Positions 48,981-58,156 are shown, numbered from the stretch's first letter. The stretch is DNA of 64,000 nucleotides from Flavobacteriales bacterium (GCA_003150615.1 QALN01000002.1:81693-145692); one strand, 5' to 3'. The notes: generated by a model not told the origin, from the letters alone. Made by a program: numbers and translations.

Positions 48981-49920
48981 TATTATAAATTTGTTTAATT
49001 ATAAAATAATCCGCTATATCCATCCCCTCATCTATATTGGGTTTTGATTCTAGAAAATCACTTATCTCTATATTCATCCCCCTCATATCCTTGTCTACCT
49101 TCTTTCTCCATTCGTTGAAAGCGTCGCCCTTATCCGGGTACAGGACTATCCGCCTCCTACCCAATGTCTCTATCATCTCCCTCTTCAACATATGGATACC
49201 GCCACAGGCCATGAACAACCTACTAGGGTACACGATGTTGCAGATAACAGCTGTCTTCTCTGACTCTACTATATACACCGGAGCGTCATTGGGATAGAAG
49301 TTGATAAGGAACTCCCCGAACAGGCATTGCCTAAGCAGGTAATCCTGACCGTCCAGTATATGCACCCAACATACGTGATCCATGGGAACCTTTACCCTCT
49401 TCCCGTCAGGCCCGTAGTCCATTATCTTCCCGGTCCGCACCACCCAATTCTTATCCAGTTGCCAGAACACACAGCACTTACCCCAGTCTCCGAATCTCAT
49501 CATCCCCACCTTATACAAGTTAAATGCCCTATTGGTATGATACGATCCGAAGATATTGGATAGATAATCTTGAAGATCGGATGTTTCGAAAGGATTAAGG
49601 GTCTCAAACATCTTGTTTACTGGGATACAGTTGGCTATATCTGGGTTCACAGGAGGCCTGTATCTTCTTAGCACTTTGTTAGAATCGGTAAAAAGATCAT
49701 TGCTCCCAAGCTCATTGCCTGTTGGATATTTAAAATAACCACATTTATTTTTGTGATCACATACCCCAAACTGCTCCCCTACTATCTGTCCGGTGGTTAC
49801 ATCTACGTACGGCGTAAAGCATCTATCCCTGCCGCATTGCGGGCACGTCAGCTTTCTTCTTGGCTTACTATGATCCAATTCATATCTGTGAACGCTCTTG
49901 TCAAATTCCCTAAACTCCAT
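48964..49920 (-). CDS. Toprim-containing DNA primase
   Basis: 318 residues. An N-terminal zinc site LTCPQCGRDRC and GVCDHKNKCGYFKYP (about 24-67) is followed by a Toprim domain with VYIVESEKTAVI (about 215-226) and a later IVLYPDKGDAFNEW (about 257-270), giving the E and D-x-D residues. This is the Bacteroidales phage-type primase: zinc finger plus Toprim with a shortened catalytic core. With the DnaB-like helicase it should prime lagging-strand synthesis. Overlaps the next gene by one base. Confidence 0.8.
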   Translation of the reverse strand: MEFREFDKSVHRYELDHSKPRRKLTCPQCGRDRCFTPYVDVTTGQIVGEQFGVCDHKNKCGYFKYPTGNELGSNDLFTDSNKVLRRYRPPVNPDIANCIPVNKMFETLNPFETSDLQDYLSNIFGSYHTNRAFNLYKVGMMRFGDWGKCCVFWQLDKNWVVRTGKIMDYGPDGKRVKVPMDHVCWVHILDGQDYLLRQCLFGEFLINFYPNDAPVYIVESEKTAVICNIVYPSRLFMACGGIHMLKREMIETLGRRRIVLYPDKGDAFNEWRKKVDKDMRGMNIEISDFLESKPNIDEGMDIADYFIIKQIYNNGKGS

Positions 49921-51350
49921 TATCCTATCCTCTCACTCATGATTCGATAAATATAATCTCTCAGTGATTCTTTTCTTATCAAGTTATTCAATCCAAAATC
50001 ACTTTCTATATCCAAAGATCCTATTCTTGATGTAACCGTATAATTGGTTTTCTCGAACTTATACTTACCTTGGAGATATACGACTGTAGCCATGTTAAGT
50101 ATAGGATTATCAGTTTGTCTCTTCAGTTTATATTGGCTTGTCTTGGCGGTAGGATCACCCGGAGCGAAGTTATATATCTCCTCTATCTCCAATATCTTTC
50201 CGTAGTTCTCCATTATCATTCTTCTATACAACTCAAGTTGAAAAGCATACTCATCATAGAAATTGCCTTTCCTGTTTGATTTGAAGTCCAATATAGCGAA
50301 TATCCTCCTGCATCTCTTTATCTTCTTTTTCTCTGTCTTAGGTTGACCCTTCTTGGCTCCAGTCTTATAGAACTCTCCTGTCTCGACCTCTATCTCCACT
50401 GTCTCCGGCTCGCTGTCCATCTCCACCACGGCGTCCACCGAAGAAGCTACCTTTAACCTGCTTGACCTCAACATCTTCTCGATCAATACAGGTTTTACAT
50501 GTCTTTCCTTGCAGAATATGGCAAATGATATTAGATCCTCTATTAGCTCATCAATGTTATCCACTAATATCCGCTCCATCCTATACTTGTCTATTCTCAA
50601 CTTAGCTTCCTTGACAGCTTTTCTTATCCATGTTGGAATCAGTTTTATCTTAACTCCCGTCAGATACAATCCAAATAAGTAATGCATGATCGTACCCAAG
50701 TCAGCCCGGTAGTTAGCGTACTCGTCTGGGTCCTTACCCTTGAGTCTCATCTCATTTTTCCATTTTTCTAATGCCCCGGAAGTATCACAATACCCATTCG
50801 CAATATTATTGGTAGCCCCATCATATATGATAGGGTATCCATCAGCTCCCATTTCATAATAAACACGCTTGCCAGCCACGGTCATTCTGTATAAGACTGG
50901 TGTCGGGATATCCTTGATCCATTCAGCGGCATAATACTGTTGCTCAGTCTCCAGATCATACTCAATTTCTATCTCCTCATCAGGCTCTTTTTTAGGCTCG
51001 TCAACAGGCTTTTCTTCCTCATAGATATCTTCCTTCGGAACCGTTGATAAAACGTCTAATATGCCAAAGAATGCGGTAAATTTAGGATCTGTATGATATG
51101 CTCTTAATATTGGAAGTGATGATCTCCAGTAGTATGATGGACACACGTCCTTTATCTTGCCTAAACCCGATCCTCCTATCTCTCCATTATCCTCGATAAC
51201 CACATTGTGTCTCTCGGATAAACGGACTCTCATGTCATCAAACAGTTCTTGATCGCTTATGACCTCCATGATCGTCCCATAACTATATATCGTGTCACTT
51301 ATAGCCTTATATCCTAGGCCTAAAAGTAATCTTTGTTTTCTTCTATCCAT
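49920..51350 (-). CDS. PD-(D/E)XK nuclease, second RecB-like enzyme, 476 aa
   Basis: 476 residues. The nuclease core is in the C-terminal half: GTIMHYLFGLYLTG (about 216-229), KVASSVDAVVEMD (about 301-313) and FAILDFKSNRKGNFYDEYAFQ (about 352-372), giving D-D-x-K plus QLELYRR. Between these lies an acidic Pro/Glu-rich insertion. It is much longer than the nuclease at 42682 and lacks its Cys cluster, so the two are not recent duplicates. Probably recombination or DNA-end resection. Confidence 0.8.
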   Translation of the reverse strand: MDRRKQRLLLGLGYKAISDTIYSYGTIMEVISDQELFDDMRVRLSERHNVVIEDNGEIGGSGLGKIKDVCPSYYWRSSLPILRAYHTDPKFTAFFGILDVLSTVPKEDIYEEEKPVDEPKKEPDEEIEIEYDLETEQQYYAAEWIKDIPTPVLYRMTVAGKRVYYEMGADGYPIIYDGATNNIANGYCDTSGALEKWKNEMRLKGKDPDEYANYRADLGTIMHYLFGLYLTGVKIKLIPTWIRKAVKEAKLRIDKYRMERILVDNIDELIEDLISFAIFCKERHVKPVLIEKMLRSSRLKVASSVDAVVEMDSEPETVEIEVETGEFYKTGAKKGQPKTEKKKIKRCRRIFAILDFKSNRKGNFYDEYAFQLELYRRMIMENYGKILEIEEIYNFAPGDPTAKTSQYKLKRQTDNPILNMATVVYLQGKYKFEKTNYTVTSRIGSLDIESDFGLNNLIRKESLRDYIYRIMSERIG

Positions 51351-51820
51351 GATAATAATCTGGTTTTTAATTTACCAGCCTCCTCGACTCTAGGTGCGAG
51401 ATCCCTCATCTTTTTGGCCACTAAAAGCCATGTGTCACCGAACTCCTCTAAAAGCCGATCAAAATCCATCGTATCTAATAGATAATCGAATCTTGTATGC
51501 TCATCAGCCGTCAAGTAGATAATGTTATCATTATCCTCAGCAACTGATTTATATTTCCGTTTAGGGTATAAGTGGCATATGTTGCTTACCCCCGGGCATG
51601 GTATGTATGCGCCGGTAGCAGATCTCCTTGTCATACTCAATCTAGCCACATGGGCGCCAAAGAAAACGGCTAGGCTCTTCCCCTTTGGCTTGGCCTTTAC
51701 CCGTATCGCCGCCCTTTCCTTTGGCGGTAGCTCCTTGGCTCTGCATGCGGGACATAACCCCTTACTCCTTATGGTTACCATCCTTCCGCATCTCTCACAC
51801 GGTAACATCCTACCTCTCAT
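51320..51820 (-). CDS. Zinc-finger protein with HNH-like core
   Basis: 166 residues. Four N-terminal Cys (LPCERCGRM, LCPACRAK) form a zinc ribbon, followed by a basic segment and NICHLYPKRKYKSVAEDNDN then YLTADEHTRFDYLLD, with spaced His residues like an HNH or NinG-type nuclease. Overlaps the next gene by 4 bases. Likely a recombination nuclease or structure-specific endonuclease; moderate. Confidence 0.65.
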   Translation of the reverse strand: MRGRMLPCERCGRMVTIRSKGLCPACRAKELPPKERAAIRVKAKPKGKSLAVFFGAHVARLSMTRRSATGAYIPCPGVSNICHLYPKRKYKSVAEDNDNIIYLTADEHTRFDYLLDTMDFDRLLEEFGDTWLLVAKKMRDLAPRVEEAGKLKTRLLSWIEENKDYF

Positions 51821-52149
51821 GCCTTTTTCTTTTTATAACTTTTGTTGAACTCCATAAGGCTCATAGCCCTATACCTCTTAAGCCTATTAATCTTACCCTC
51901 AGTCCAATCTTGATCCTTGAAGTTGATGATCGTATCGAATATCTGAGCCAGCTCCCGGATATTAAAATTCCTGTTCTGTATTTTTTTATAGAACCCCGAT
52001 CTGCTATATCCTAATTTAGAAGCTAGATAAGTTTTGTTAGACAATGTGAGGATACGATAAATCGTACCCTCCATCTTGCTTATCTCCATCAACTTCTCGG
52101 CGACGGATGATGTGGTCTCATAGCTAGCTTTATTGCTTACTATTCTCAT
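51817..52149 (-). CDS. Helix-turn-helix protein, 110 aa
   Basis: From ATG 52149 (RIVSNKASYETTSSVAEKLM). The middle LSNKTYLASKLGYSRSGFYK is a helix-turn-helix with typical small residues at the turn. Probably a DNA-binding regulator. Overlaps upstream by 20 bases. Confidence 0.65.
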   Translation of the reverse strand: MRIVSNKASYETTSSVAEKLMEISKMEGTIYRILTLSNKTYLASKLGYSRSGFYKKIQNRNFNIRELAQIFDTIINFKDQDWTEGKINRLKRYRAMSLMEFNKSYKKKKA

Positions 52150-52594
52150 GTTTCTCCGGATTCCTGATCTTACCATCAAACTCATAGAAGTCCATCAGTT
52201 TCTTCTCTTCCTTGATACAAGTGACAACGAAGTCTGATATGGTTCCTTTCATGCCTTCCTCGAAATTCTTTTTGGCATGATCAAGGTCATTGGCCCGAAC
52301 GATGTAGTTAAACGCCTTGCGTTTCTCATTGCCCGATTTCTCGTCTATCGTAATATAATCAGCCGTGACCTTATAGAACCGGTCTCCATCCATGGCGAAT
52401 AATTCCGCTATCCGGAATCGTTTGATATCAACACTAAACTCACCGGAGATAAACGGTTTCATCTCCTCTATGATTCTAGCTTCACACTCGGTATAAGAAA
52501 GAGCATCTACTAAATATTCTTCCTTAACCTTCTTCTTCATGCCATTCTCGGCATCGGTCTCATAAGAAACCGTACATTTAAACCAATTGTGCAT
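52130..52594 (-). CDS. DUF4494-like protein
   Basis: 154 residues. HNWFKCTVSYETDAENGMKK, then EEYLVDALSYTECEARI and GEFSVDIKRFRIAELF match the DUF4494 family of Bacteroidales and their phages. The family has no established function. Sits in the replication operon between the HTH protein and a coiled-coil protein. Confidence 0.75.
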   Translation of the reverse strand: MHNWFKCTVSYETDAENGMKKKVKEEYLVDALSYTECEARIIEEMKPFISGEFSVDIKRFRIAELFAMDGDRFYKVTADYITIDEKSGNEKRKAFNYIVRANDLDHAKKNFEEGMKGTISDFVVTCIKEEKKLMDFYEFDGKIRNPEKHENSKQ

Positions 52595-52598
52595 CTTA

Positions 52599-53279
52599 TT
52601 AATCTATGTTGTTAAGCAATGGGTAATCCTTTATCCCTTCACGAATATATCTTTCCGTATCATCATCCACATCATAAGCTTTCTTAAAAAACGTCATAGC
52701 CGTATTCGTATCATGATCCACCAACGGAAGATATTCCTTTACAAAAAGGAATCTAAGATGATTCATATGATCAATCTTATTTCTTACATCGATTACCTTC
52801 GACCAGATCTCGGCATGGATTTCACTCATTCTTTTTATATCCTTCTTGTATTTATCTACCTGATCTTTATACTCCTCCTCAATCTTATTATTCTTGTCCT
52901 TTATAGATTTGTAGGACTCCTCATCTTTTGTATCAAACATTGGAATATGTTTGATATTGATTATATCCAACTTATTATATATCTTCTCATTGGATATAGT
53001 GAAATCGTATGTAGTCTTGTATAAATCAAACTTACTTAAGAACTTAGCTATTTTAATAGCATCATCCTGATTAAAAACAGCTATGCTCAATCCTTCTAAA
53101 AGGTAGAAGAAATTAGATGGAGAAATAGGCTTGTAGTCGTATGTCTTCATAACTGGAGGTTCGCCCACAAACCTAACACCCTCCTTAGCGCATCTTGTTA
53201 TGATCAATCTATCTATCTGCTCGTCAGTAAGATCATATATCTCCTGATCGGTCATCTCATTAATTGTCTTCATCGTCAT
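52599..53279 (-). CDS. Hypothetical protein, 226 aa
   Basis: 226 residues, mainly helical, Asp/Lys/Ile-rich, with a central coiled coil (DKNNKIEEEYKDQVDKYKKD). Overlaps the next gene by 20 bases. No known motif. Confidence 0.65.
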   Translation of the reverse strand: MTMKTINEMTDQEIYDLTDEQIDRLIITRCAKEGVRFVGEPPVMKTYDYKPISPSNFFYLLEGLSIAVFNQDDAIKIAKFLSKFDLYKTTYDFTISNEKIYNKLDIINIKHIPMFDTKDEESYKSIKDKNNKIEEEYKDQVDKYKKDIKRMSEIHAEIWSKVIDVRNKIDHMNHLRFLFVKEYLPLVDHDTNTAMTFFKKAYDVDDDTERYIREGIKDYPLLNNID

Positions 53280-53538
53280 CCTTCTCCATCATTATAGCCT
53301 TTACTACCTTTTGTTTATAAACCTTACTCATAAGGCAGGTAAAATCCATATCATCCATACCAGCCATAACATTGGCTTCTACTTCCAAATTCATCTCAAT
53401 GTTCATTACCGAGACTTTATAGTTACTATCATCTTCTTTATAGAAAATGACTTTACCACCATACTCGAACCCATCATCTTCGGTCTTAACCATATCGATG
53501 ATCTTCTCCAATTTCTTTACAAACTCACTCTTTTCCAT
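53260..53538 (-). CDS. Hypothetical acidic protein, 92 aa
   Basis: 92 residues, acidic, mixed alpha/beta (EKSEFVKKLEKIIDMVKTED at the start). First gene behind the promoter-operator at 53556, so it leads the long replication operon that runs down to about 48.1 kb. Function unknown. Confidence 0.65.
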   Translation of the reverse strand: MEKSEFVKKLEKIIDMVKTEDDGFEYGGKVIFYKEDDSNYKVSVMNIEMNLEVEANVMAGMDDMDFTCLMSKVYKQKVVKAIMMEKDDDEDN

Positions 53539-53555
53539 ATATATAATTTTTATGT

Positions 53556-53571
53556 GTCTACAAAAGTAGAC
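53556..53571 (-). promoter_or_regulatory. -7 promoter box inside a perfect palindrome
   Basis: GTCTAC-AAAA-GTAGAC, a perfect 6-bp inverted repeat. On the minus strand its centre reads TACTTTTG, a -7 box (TAnnTTTG), 25 bases before ATG 53538. A dyad over the promoter is the expected site for a repressor controlling the replication operon. Confidence 0.6.
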
Positions 53572-53656
53572 GTTTTGTTTTTGAATTAAATTAAATAAAC
53601 ATTATTAATAGTTAATACTATCCTTTCTCCTATCATTCATATTTATTCTTTGGTAA

Positions 53657-54073
53657 TTATACCCTAACATCTGCTCCATCTTCTTTAACCCAATTAACCG
53701 TATCGCAATGCCAGCAATACCCTGTCTCAGAATCCTTTTTATGAGAATGGGAACCACATGTAGCGCACCAATAATTATCATCTATATTGTATGTGTAACT
53801 TTTATCCTCATGCATCTTATCTATTCTAGCTACCCTATCTTCCAATAGATCCTTTAGATAATGGCATTCATAAGGCCTATCTTCTTCCCTTAATATATAA
53901 ACATCTATGTCCATCATATTCCCCATCCTGTCCGTGCACATCAGCTCGGCGGCATGACGTACATTCCCTTCCGGCATCCCCGGGACTATCTCCCGGATCA
54001 CTGCCTCCATCTTCTCTTGGTATTCGGTGTCTACTTTAGCCACCAAATCCTCTAATTTATCTATTAAACTCAT
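53657..54073 (-). CDS. Hypothetical protein with Cys-rich C-terminus, 138 aa
   Basis: 138 residues. The first 90 are helical; the end NYWCATCGSHSHKKDSETGY and CWHCDTVNW has four Cys and is a zinc ribbon. Coupled to the next gene by a 4-base overlap. Unknown. Confidence 0.65.
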   Translation of the reverse strand: MSLIDKLEDLVAKVDTEYQEKMEAVIREIVPGMPEGNVRHAAELMCTDRMGNMMDIDVYILREEDRPYECHYLKDLLEDRVARIDKMHEDKSYTYNIDDNYWCATCGSHSHKKDSETGYCWHCDTVNWVKEDGADVRV

Positions 54074-54513
54074 GATCTTTTCACCTTTTTATATATAACG
54101 TCTATATCATCTTTCCTATCTACATCAATACAATGGGTATCCTTACAGTAATAATTCTTACTATTATTAAATGCGCATCCTTCACAACTAGCGTCACTGG
54201 ATTCAACCACCTCCAGTTCTAATTCTTTCGAATCGATATTGTATTTAAATATAGATCCTATCTTATGATATCCTATATCATCCAAGATTATCTTATCGCC
54301 TTTATTAAATACCATCTGAATAATAAATGATTCCATTTTATCATCCAAACCATTCTTGTCCAATAGCATCTCACACTCATTTCTATCAAATCCAAATGAC
54401 CTTATAAAATGTTTTGCCATATCGTATTGCTCCATATGTACCAATCTTTGTATGCATAACCATATTCCTTGTCTTATGCCTTCTTCCTTAGCCTCTTGCA
54501 CTCTATCTTCCAT
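54070..54513 (-). CDS. Hypothetical protein, 147 aa, paralogue of 54769-55241
   Basis: 147 residues: RQGIWLCIQRLVHMEQYDMA, a central GDKIILDDIGYHKIGSIFKY, and a Cys motif SCEGCAFNNSKNYYC near the end. The frameshifted gene at 54769-55241 has the same order (QGIWLAIQELV, HEVGEIFNYRAG, ECSGCVFENSLYNC), so the two are paralogues. Zinc binding possible; function unknown. Confidence 0.65.
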   Translation of the reverse strand: MEDRVQEAKEEGIRQGIWLCIQRLVHMEQYDMAKHFIRSFGFDRNECEMLLDKNGLDDKMESFIIQMVFNKGDKIILDDIGYHKIGSIFKYNIDSKELELEVVESSDASCEGCAFNNSKNYYCKDTHCIDVDRKDDIDVIYKKVKRS

Positions 54514-54524
54514 ATTATTTTGTA

Positions 54525-54806
54525 TTAATTAAGTAACAATATTTCTCTTCGCTCTATTTTGATCATCTCCGGATTATCGTCATGATCATACCAATATAGA
54601 TACCATGTACCTCCTCTATTAGCCTTCCACATCTTCCCTTCATATTTCCCTGATGGGATTGTCAATGAATATTCCCTAAGACCCTCAAAGGTTTGTTTGG
54701 TCATTAAGGCATACTCTTCATCGATTTCTATGTACCTCCTATGAGGTTGATTCCATGACATCCCACGCTTATCCGTTATCTTGGGTATTATATTTTCTCC
54801 ATTCAT
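54525..54806 (-). CDS. Hypothetical protein, 93 aa
   Basis: 93 residues; ATG 54761 is an alternative start (SWNQPHRRYIEIDEEYALM). Contains FEGLREYSLTIPSGKYEGKM and YLYWYDHDDNPEM; a small beta protein seen among Bacteroidales phage early genes. Unknown function. Confidence 0.6.
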   Translation of the reverse strand: MNGENIIPKITDKRGMSWNQPHRRYIEIDEEYALMTKQTFEGLREYSLTIPSGKYEGKMWKANRGGTWYLYWYDHDDNPEMIKIERREILLLN

Positions 54807-55241
54807 TTGTATTAACTATTATGTATTTAATACTTTCCCCATCCTCTCTTTCATATTCCATGCAATTTGATCTTGTACAATTATACAAACTATTTTCAAA
54901 AACACATCCCGAACATTCATCATTCGCCTTAACTACTTTCAGTGTCATTTCAGACATACCCGCTCTATAGTTAAATATTTCCCCTACTTCATGATGCTTA
55001 ATATTTATATGTATAGTATTTTCTTTACTTATCATATCTTTATGCCCAAATATTATGTCAATAAACTCAAGCATCTCATCATTGAATGATCCACTTTCTT
55101 CTTGCAGCTTCCTACATTCATCCTCGGTCAATCCACAAAAAGACACCAGTTCCTCTGCGGCCTGCGCCCGGCATAGACTAGCTCCTGAATCGCCAGCCAT
55201 ATTCCTTGGTTCATACCCTTCTTTCTTTCGTTCTCATCCAT
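54769..55241 (-). pseudogene. Paralogue of 54070-54513 with a one-base frameshift
   Basis: ATG 55241 starts DENERKKGMNQGIWLAIQEL; after LVYAG the frame is lost. The other frame continues AQAAEELVSFCGLTEDECRK and runs to 54769. Making CCC 55167-55169 into CCCC restores a single ORF of about 157 codons. The restored protein aligns along its length with 54070-54513. Real decay or assembly error cannot be told apart here. Confidence 0.6.
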
Positions 55242-55252
55242 ATTTATCCCTC

Positions 55253-55495
55253 CTATTCACTCATTTTTTTAACAAAATCTTCCCATGACATGTCAACGTC
55301 ATTGTGATGTTTACAACAAGCATTCTGTATTCTCTCTATCAACGGAATGAACCATAACTGAGTTAATCCGTAACGAGTCTGAATTATTCTACATAGATTT
55401 ATTTTTATTATCTCCATGTCATGGATATCAGGAGATGTATTGTCGTTCTCACATCTATCCAATATCGTTTGAATTATAGCCAAATAATGATCCAT
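55253..55495 (-). CDS. Hypothetical protein, 80 aa
   Basis: 80 residues, helical, with a few Cys and His. No motif recognised; fits the operon spacing. Confidence 0.55.
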   Translation of the reverse strand: MDHYLAIIQTILDRCENDNTSPDIHDMEIIKINLCRIIQTRYGLTQLWFIPLIERIQNACCKHHNDVDMSWEDFVKKMSE

Positions 55496-55515
55496 ATCTT
55501 AAATTATTAATCATA

Positions 55516-55827
55516 TTACCATTTCCCATTCCCTGGCGTAAACAGTATCTCCCCTGTCCTCACCCAATGATTCCAGTTATTTTTAAGTTCATCAATATCA
55601 TACACCTCAGCCGACTTACCGTTATCAGATCTTTTTATGACCGACATAATACTTTCCGCTCGCACGCTCCAATGACTATAACAGTCTGTTCCGCACCCGC
55701 ACGCCGTGAATCTCCCGTTATCGAACTCCCAGACCAGAGGCCGGAGGCCGCATCGTGGACACGGCAACCATTCCATTGGATTCTCCGGCTTCTTGTAAAC
55801 ATCAATACACTTATACTCTACTATCAT
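55516..55827 (-). CDS. Zinc-ribbon (Lar-like) protein, 103 aa
   Basis: 103 residues. WLPCPRCGLRPLVWEFDN, then FTACGCGTDCYSHWSV gives spaced Cys as in the restriction-alleviation (Lar)-type zinc ribbon found in phages. An anti-restriction role is possible but not shown. Confidence 0.65.
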   Translation of the reverse strand: MIVEYKCIDVYKKPENPMEWLPCPRCGLRPLVWEFDNGRFTACGCGTDCYSHWSVRAESIMSVIKRSDNGKSAEVYDIDELKNNWNHWVRTGEILFTPGNGKW

Positions 55828-55838
55828 AATTAGTTCTA

Positions 55839-56021
55839 TTAAATTGATATGATCTTTTGATCTCTCATCTCATTCTTATCCTTGAACATCATTATCCTAT
55901 TTACAATCCCCTCCGATTCCATGTATGTCGAGAATCCATGTATCCTTAGATATTGAATAGCTGATAATGATTTCTCCAATATCTCCCTATACTCCATATC
56001 TGTTTTAACTGCTTTCTCCAT
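55839..56021 (-). CDS. Hypothetical protein, 60 aa
   Basis: 60 residues, helical, basic/acidic mixed (EKAVKTDMEYREILEKSLSA). No motif. Starts next to the AT-rich spacer at 56022. Confidence 0.5.
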   Translation of the reverse strand: MEKAVKTDMEYREILEKSLSAIQYLRIHGFSTYMESEGIVNRIMMFKDKNEMRDQKIISI

Positions 56022-56115
56022 GATCTTTTCCCTCCATTTCTTCTAATATAATTACCTATTTAATTTAGGTAATGTAATTATATATCTATTTAATTTCAGT
56101 GATTTCCCATCTAAT
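56022..56115. other. AT-rich spacer with inverted and direct repeats
   Basis: Holds ATTACCTA...TAGGTAAT, an 8-bp inverted repeat with a 7-base loop (about 56051-56073), and two direct copies of CTATTTAATTT. It could be a terminator or operator. No gene. Confidence 0.45.
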
Positions 56116-56568
56116 CTAATTTAAGTTTAAATCACTTAATGTTAATACCTTTTTATCCAATAGATCAATAAGTAGCATCGCTCTCGACTCTACCTCTGTA
56201 TCTCCAAATCCACTATACACTTCTGTTTGTGAATCGTAAACATCGTATCGAACATAGGCAGTTTCGTAATATTCGCTATCCTTATTCGGGAAATATTGTG
56301 TCAACTGCAACCAGTCATCCCATATTTTTGATTTACTGACATTTATCATACTTGGTAGTATCTCTCCAAGTTCATGACTCATATAAGCCGGTATGAGGTC
56401 GCCTTCTTTTCTATATGAATACCTCATTGTATTTTGCACAACTGAATCTATCTGGGTTTCCCCTCCTTTCATCTCTTTCACAAAATAAAATTCCGACTCC
56501 GAATTTACGCCCAACTCATGCAACTTTAGCGCAAGCTCATAAGGACATATAAAATTTTGATATTTCAT
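56116..56568 (-). CDS. Conserved Bacteroidales phage protein, 150 aa
   Basis: 150 residues. KYQNFICPYELALKLHELGV, SEFYFVKEMKGG, then DLIPAYMSHELGEILPSMI matches a family common in Bacteroidales phages and related in layout to the amber-interrupted gene at 32977. Function unknown. Confidence 0.65.
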   Translation of the reverse strand: MKYQNFICPYELALKLHELGVNSESEFYFVKEMKGGETQIDSVVQNTMRYSYRKEGDLIPAYMSHELGEILPSMINVSKSKIWDDWLQLTQYFPNKDSEYYETAYVRYDVYDSQTEVYSGFGDTEVESRAMLLIDLLDKKVLTLSDLNLN

Positions 56569-56569
56569 G

Positions 56570-56902
56570 TTATTCTATATTTTCGTTTCTGTAATCCCCG
56601 GCATAGTCTAACCATACCCTGTAATCATTTCTGTACTTGGTCGCCTTTATTTTCATATTCCGGTATATATCCTTATTTGCATTTTCGCCAAGTACTCTCC
56701 TTACCTCCTTCTGTAAGACCGCCCCAATAAGAGGATAGACGTCCAAATAATTGTCTTCACACTTCTCGAAATCTATTACCTTGTTCCCTATTGCCCGCTC
56801 CAATGCCTTATCCATTGCCTTTATGATGGATTCTTGCACATTTTTATATCGATTGATAAAATCCTGTCTTATAGATACCATATCTCCTTCTTTAATACTC
56901 AT
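56570..56902 (-). CDS. Hypothetical protein, 110 aa
   Basis: 110 residues, helical, with IKAMDKALERAIGNKVIDFE and KATKYRNDYRVWLDYAGDY. No motif. Overlaps the next gene by 11 bases. Confidence 0.6.
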   Translation of the reverse strand: MSIKEGDMVSIRQDFINRYKNVQESIIKAMDKALERAIGNKVIDFEKCEDNYLDVYPLIGAVLQKEVRRVLGENANKDIYRNMKIKATKYRNDYRVWLDYAGDYRNENIE

Positions 56903-57065
56903 ATTTTCTTACGTATTTATATGTTATTTTATTACTCAACCAAGCCAACGAGCAAGGGCTGCGCCTTGTCTTCCCCGACCGCCTACCCATATACGCCGGC
57001 TCCACCGGTAACGCCACCCATGACATCTTGGATGTTTCTCCCGTAAATCTGATAGTGATTGCCAT
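56892..57065 (-). CDS. Small basic protein, 57 aa
   Basis: From ATG 57065 (AITIRFTGETSKMSWVALPV). Basic, with a MGRRSGKTRRSPCSLAWLSN segment. Codons are GC-richer than its neighbours. Unknown. Confidence 0.5.
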   Translation of the reverse strand: MAITIRFTGETSKMSWVALPVEPAYMGRRSGKTRRSPCSLAWLSNKITYKYVRKYEY

Positions 57066-57092
57066 AGCTCTCAAATGTTAGTTGATATCTGT

Positions 57093-57473
57093 TTAATCCC
57101 ATCCTAATTGTCTCGCAACACCCTCCATCTCGCTATATGCGATCCTATGACATCCAGCAACCAATATATCATTCTTATAGCTATTGATCTTCCATTTGTG
57201 ACCGGTTGTATCCAATACCATATCGTGTTGGAATTTACTGCCATTATGGAAGAACTTTATCAATTTCCAAAGTCTCTCAGCCTCAGCTCGTCCTATCTTG
57301 ATATTCTTACTAGTCTCAATTATGCCATTCTTGATGCGAAGCCATACGTTAGGCTGGTCATCCTCCAAATAATAATGTAGATATAATTCCAGAATCTTGC
57401 CAGACTTCCACATCTCGATCTGTTCTTCAAATTTTTTCTTGCGATCTTCTTTTTCTTTTCTTCTTTTTTTCAA
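57093..57473 (-). CDS. Hypothetical protein, 126 aa
   Basis: 126 residues: a basic coiled-coil start (KKRRKEKEDRKKKFEEQI), then a mixed domain ending VARQLGWD. Its start overlaps the Lys/Arg-rich end of the next gene by 47 bases. Unknown. Confidence 0.6.
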   Translation of the reverse strand: MKKRRKEKEDRKKKFEEQIEMWKSGKILELYLHYYLEDDQPNVWLRIKNGIIETSKNIKIGRAEAERLWKLIKFFHNGSKFQHDMVLDTTGHKWKINSYKNDILVAGCHRIAYSEMEGVARQLGWD

Positions 57474-58156
57474 AAATTAAAGCCTCTTTTTTCGCCTGAC
57501 TATCTTTCCATCTCTGACATCTGGCCACATACTTAGCCCACGTTCCTTCACCACAAATCTCATCTACTATCACATTGGTCGTCCCTAAAGTTTCTAACGC
57601 TTGATGATTTAGCAATACCTCAAACACACGCTTTAACTCATGGACATATTCACTTTTAATCTTATCCGATTCATAAGATAACGCATGTTTAGTTCCAATC
57701 CAGTTGTTTGCGCTCTTTTTAAGAAGGCTCTCGGGGGTACCCATATTAAAGAACTCAATATAATCCATTAGACTTCTAAATACTCCCCAAACATCCCTAT
57801 AAGACAGGCTTGTTCTGACCTTCTTGTATTTCTCGATAACCTCTTTGATAAGCTCCAATCGACTGGTGATAAAAGCCATGCTACCATCATCAGACATATT
57901 ATATCCAACAGAAAATACCTTTGAACCAGTTGGTATTGCACTACGAACACAACGTTGATGGTTTACAGGTAGAAGAAGAATAATACTCATCGTTAAGCAA
58001 ATACGCCTTTTCACCACACTTATTTCTTACGATTCTTCCAACCTCAAAATGATAACCATAAGAATAAATACTTCTACCTTCAAAGAAAAGATTACTACCT
58101 TTCCCGGATTCTTTCTTTTCATTTGCCCATAAGTGAGCGACCATAGAGTTGTTCAT
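57427..58156 (-). pseudogene. Conserved phage protein with a one-base insertion
   Basis: ATG 58156 begins NNSMVAHLWANEKKESGKGS and FFEGRSIYSYGYHFEVGRIV, then ends early after SSSTCKP. In another frame it resumes HQRCVRSAIPTGSKVFSVG and runs to 57427. Removing one C (GG 57960-57961 on the plus strand) rejoins them into about 242 residues, the expected length for this family of phage proteins found in many Bacteroidales phages. C-terminus is Lys/Arg rich. Function unknown. Confidence 0.65.
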
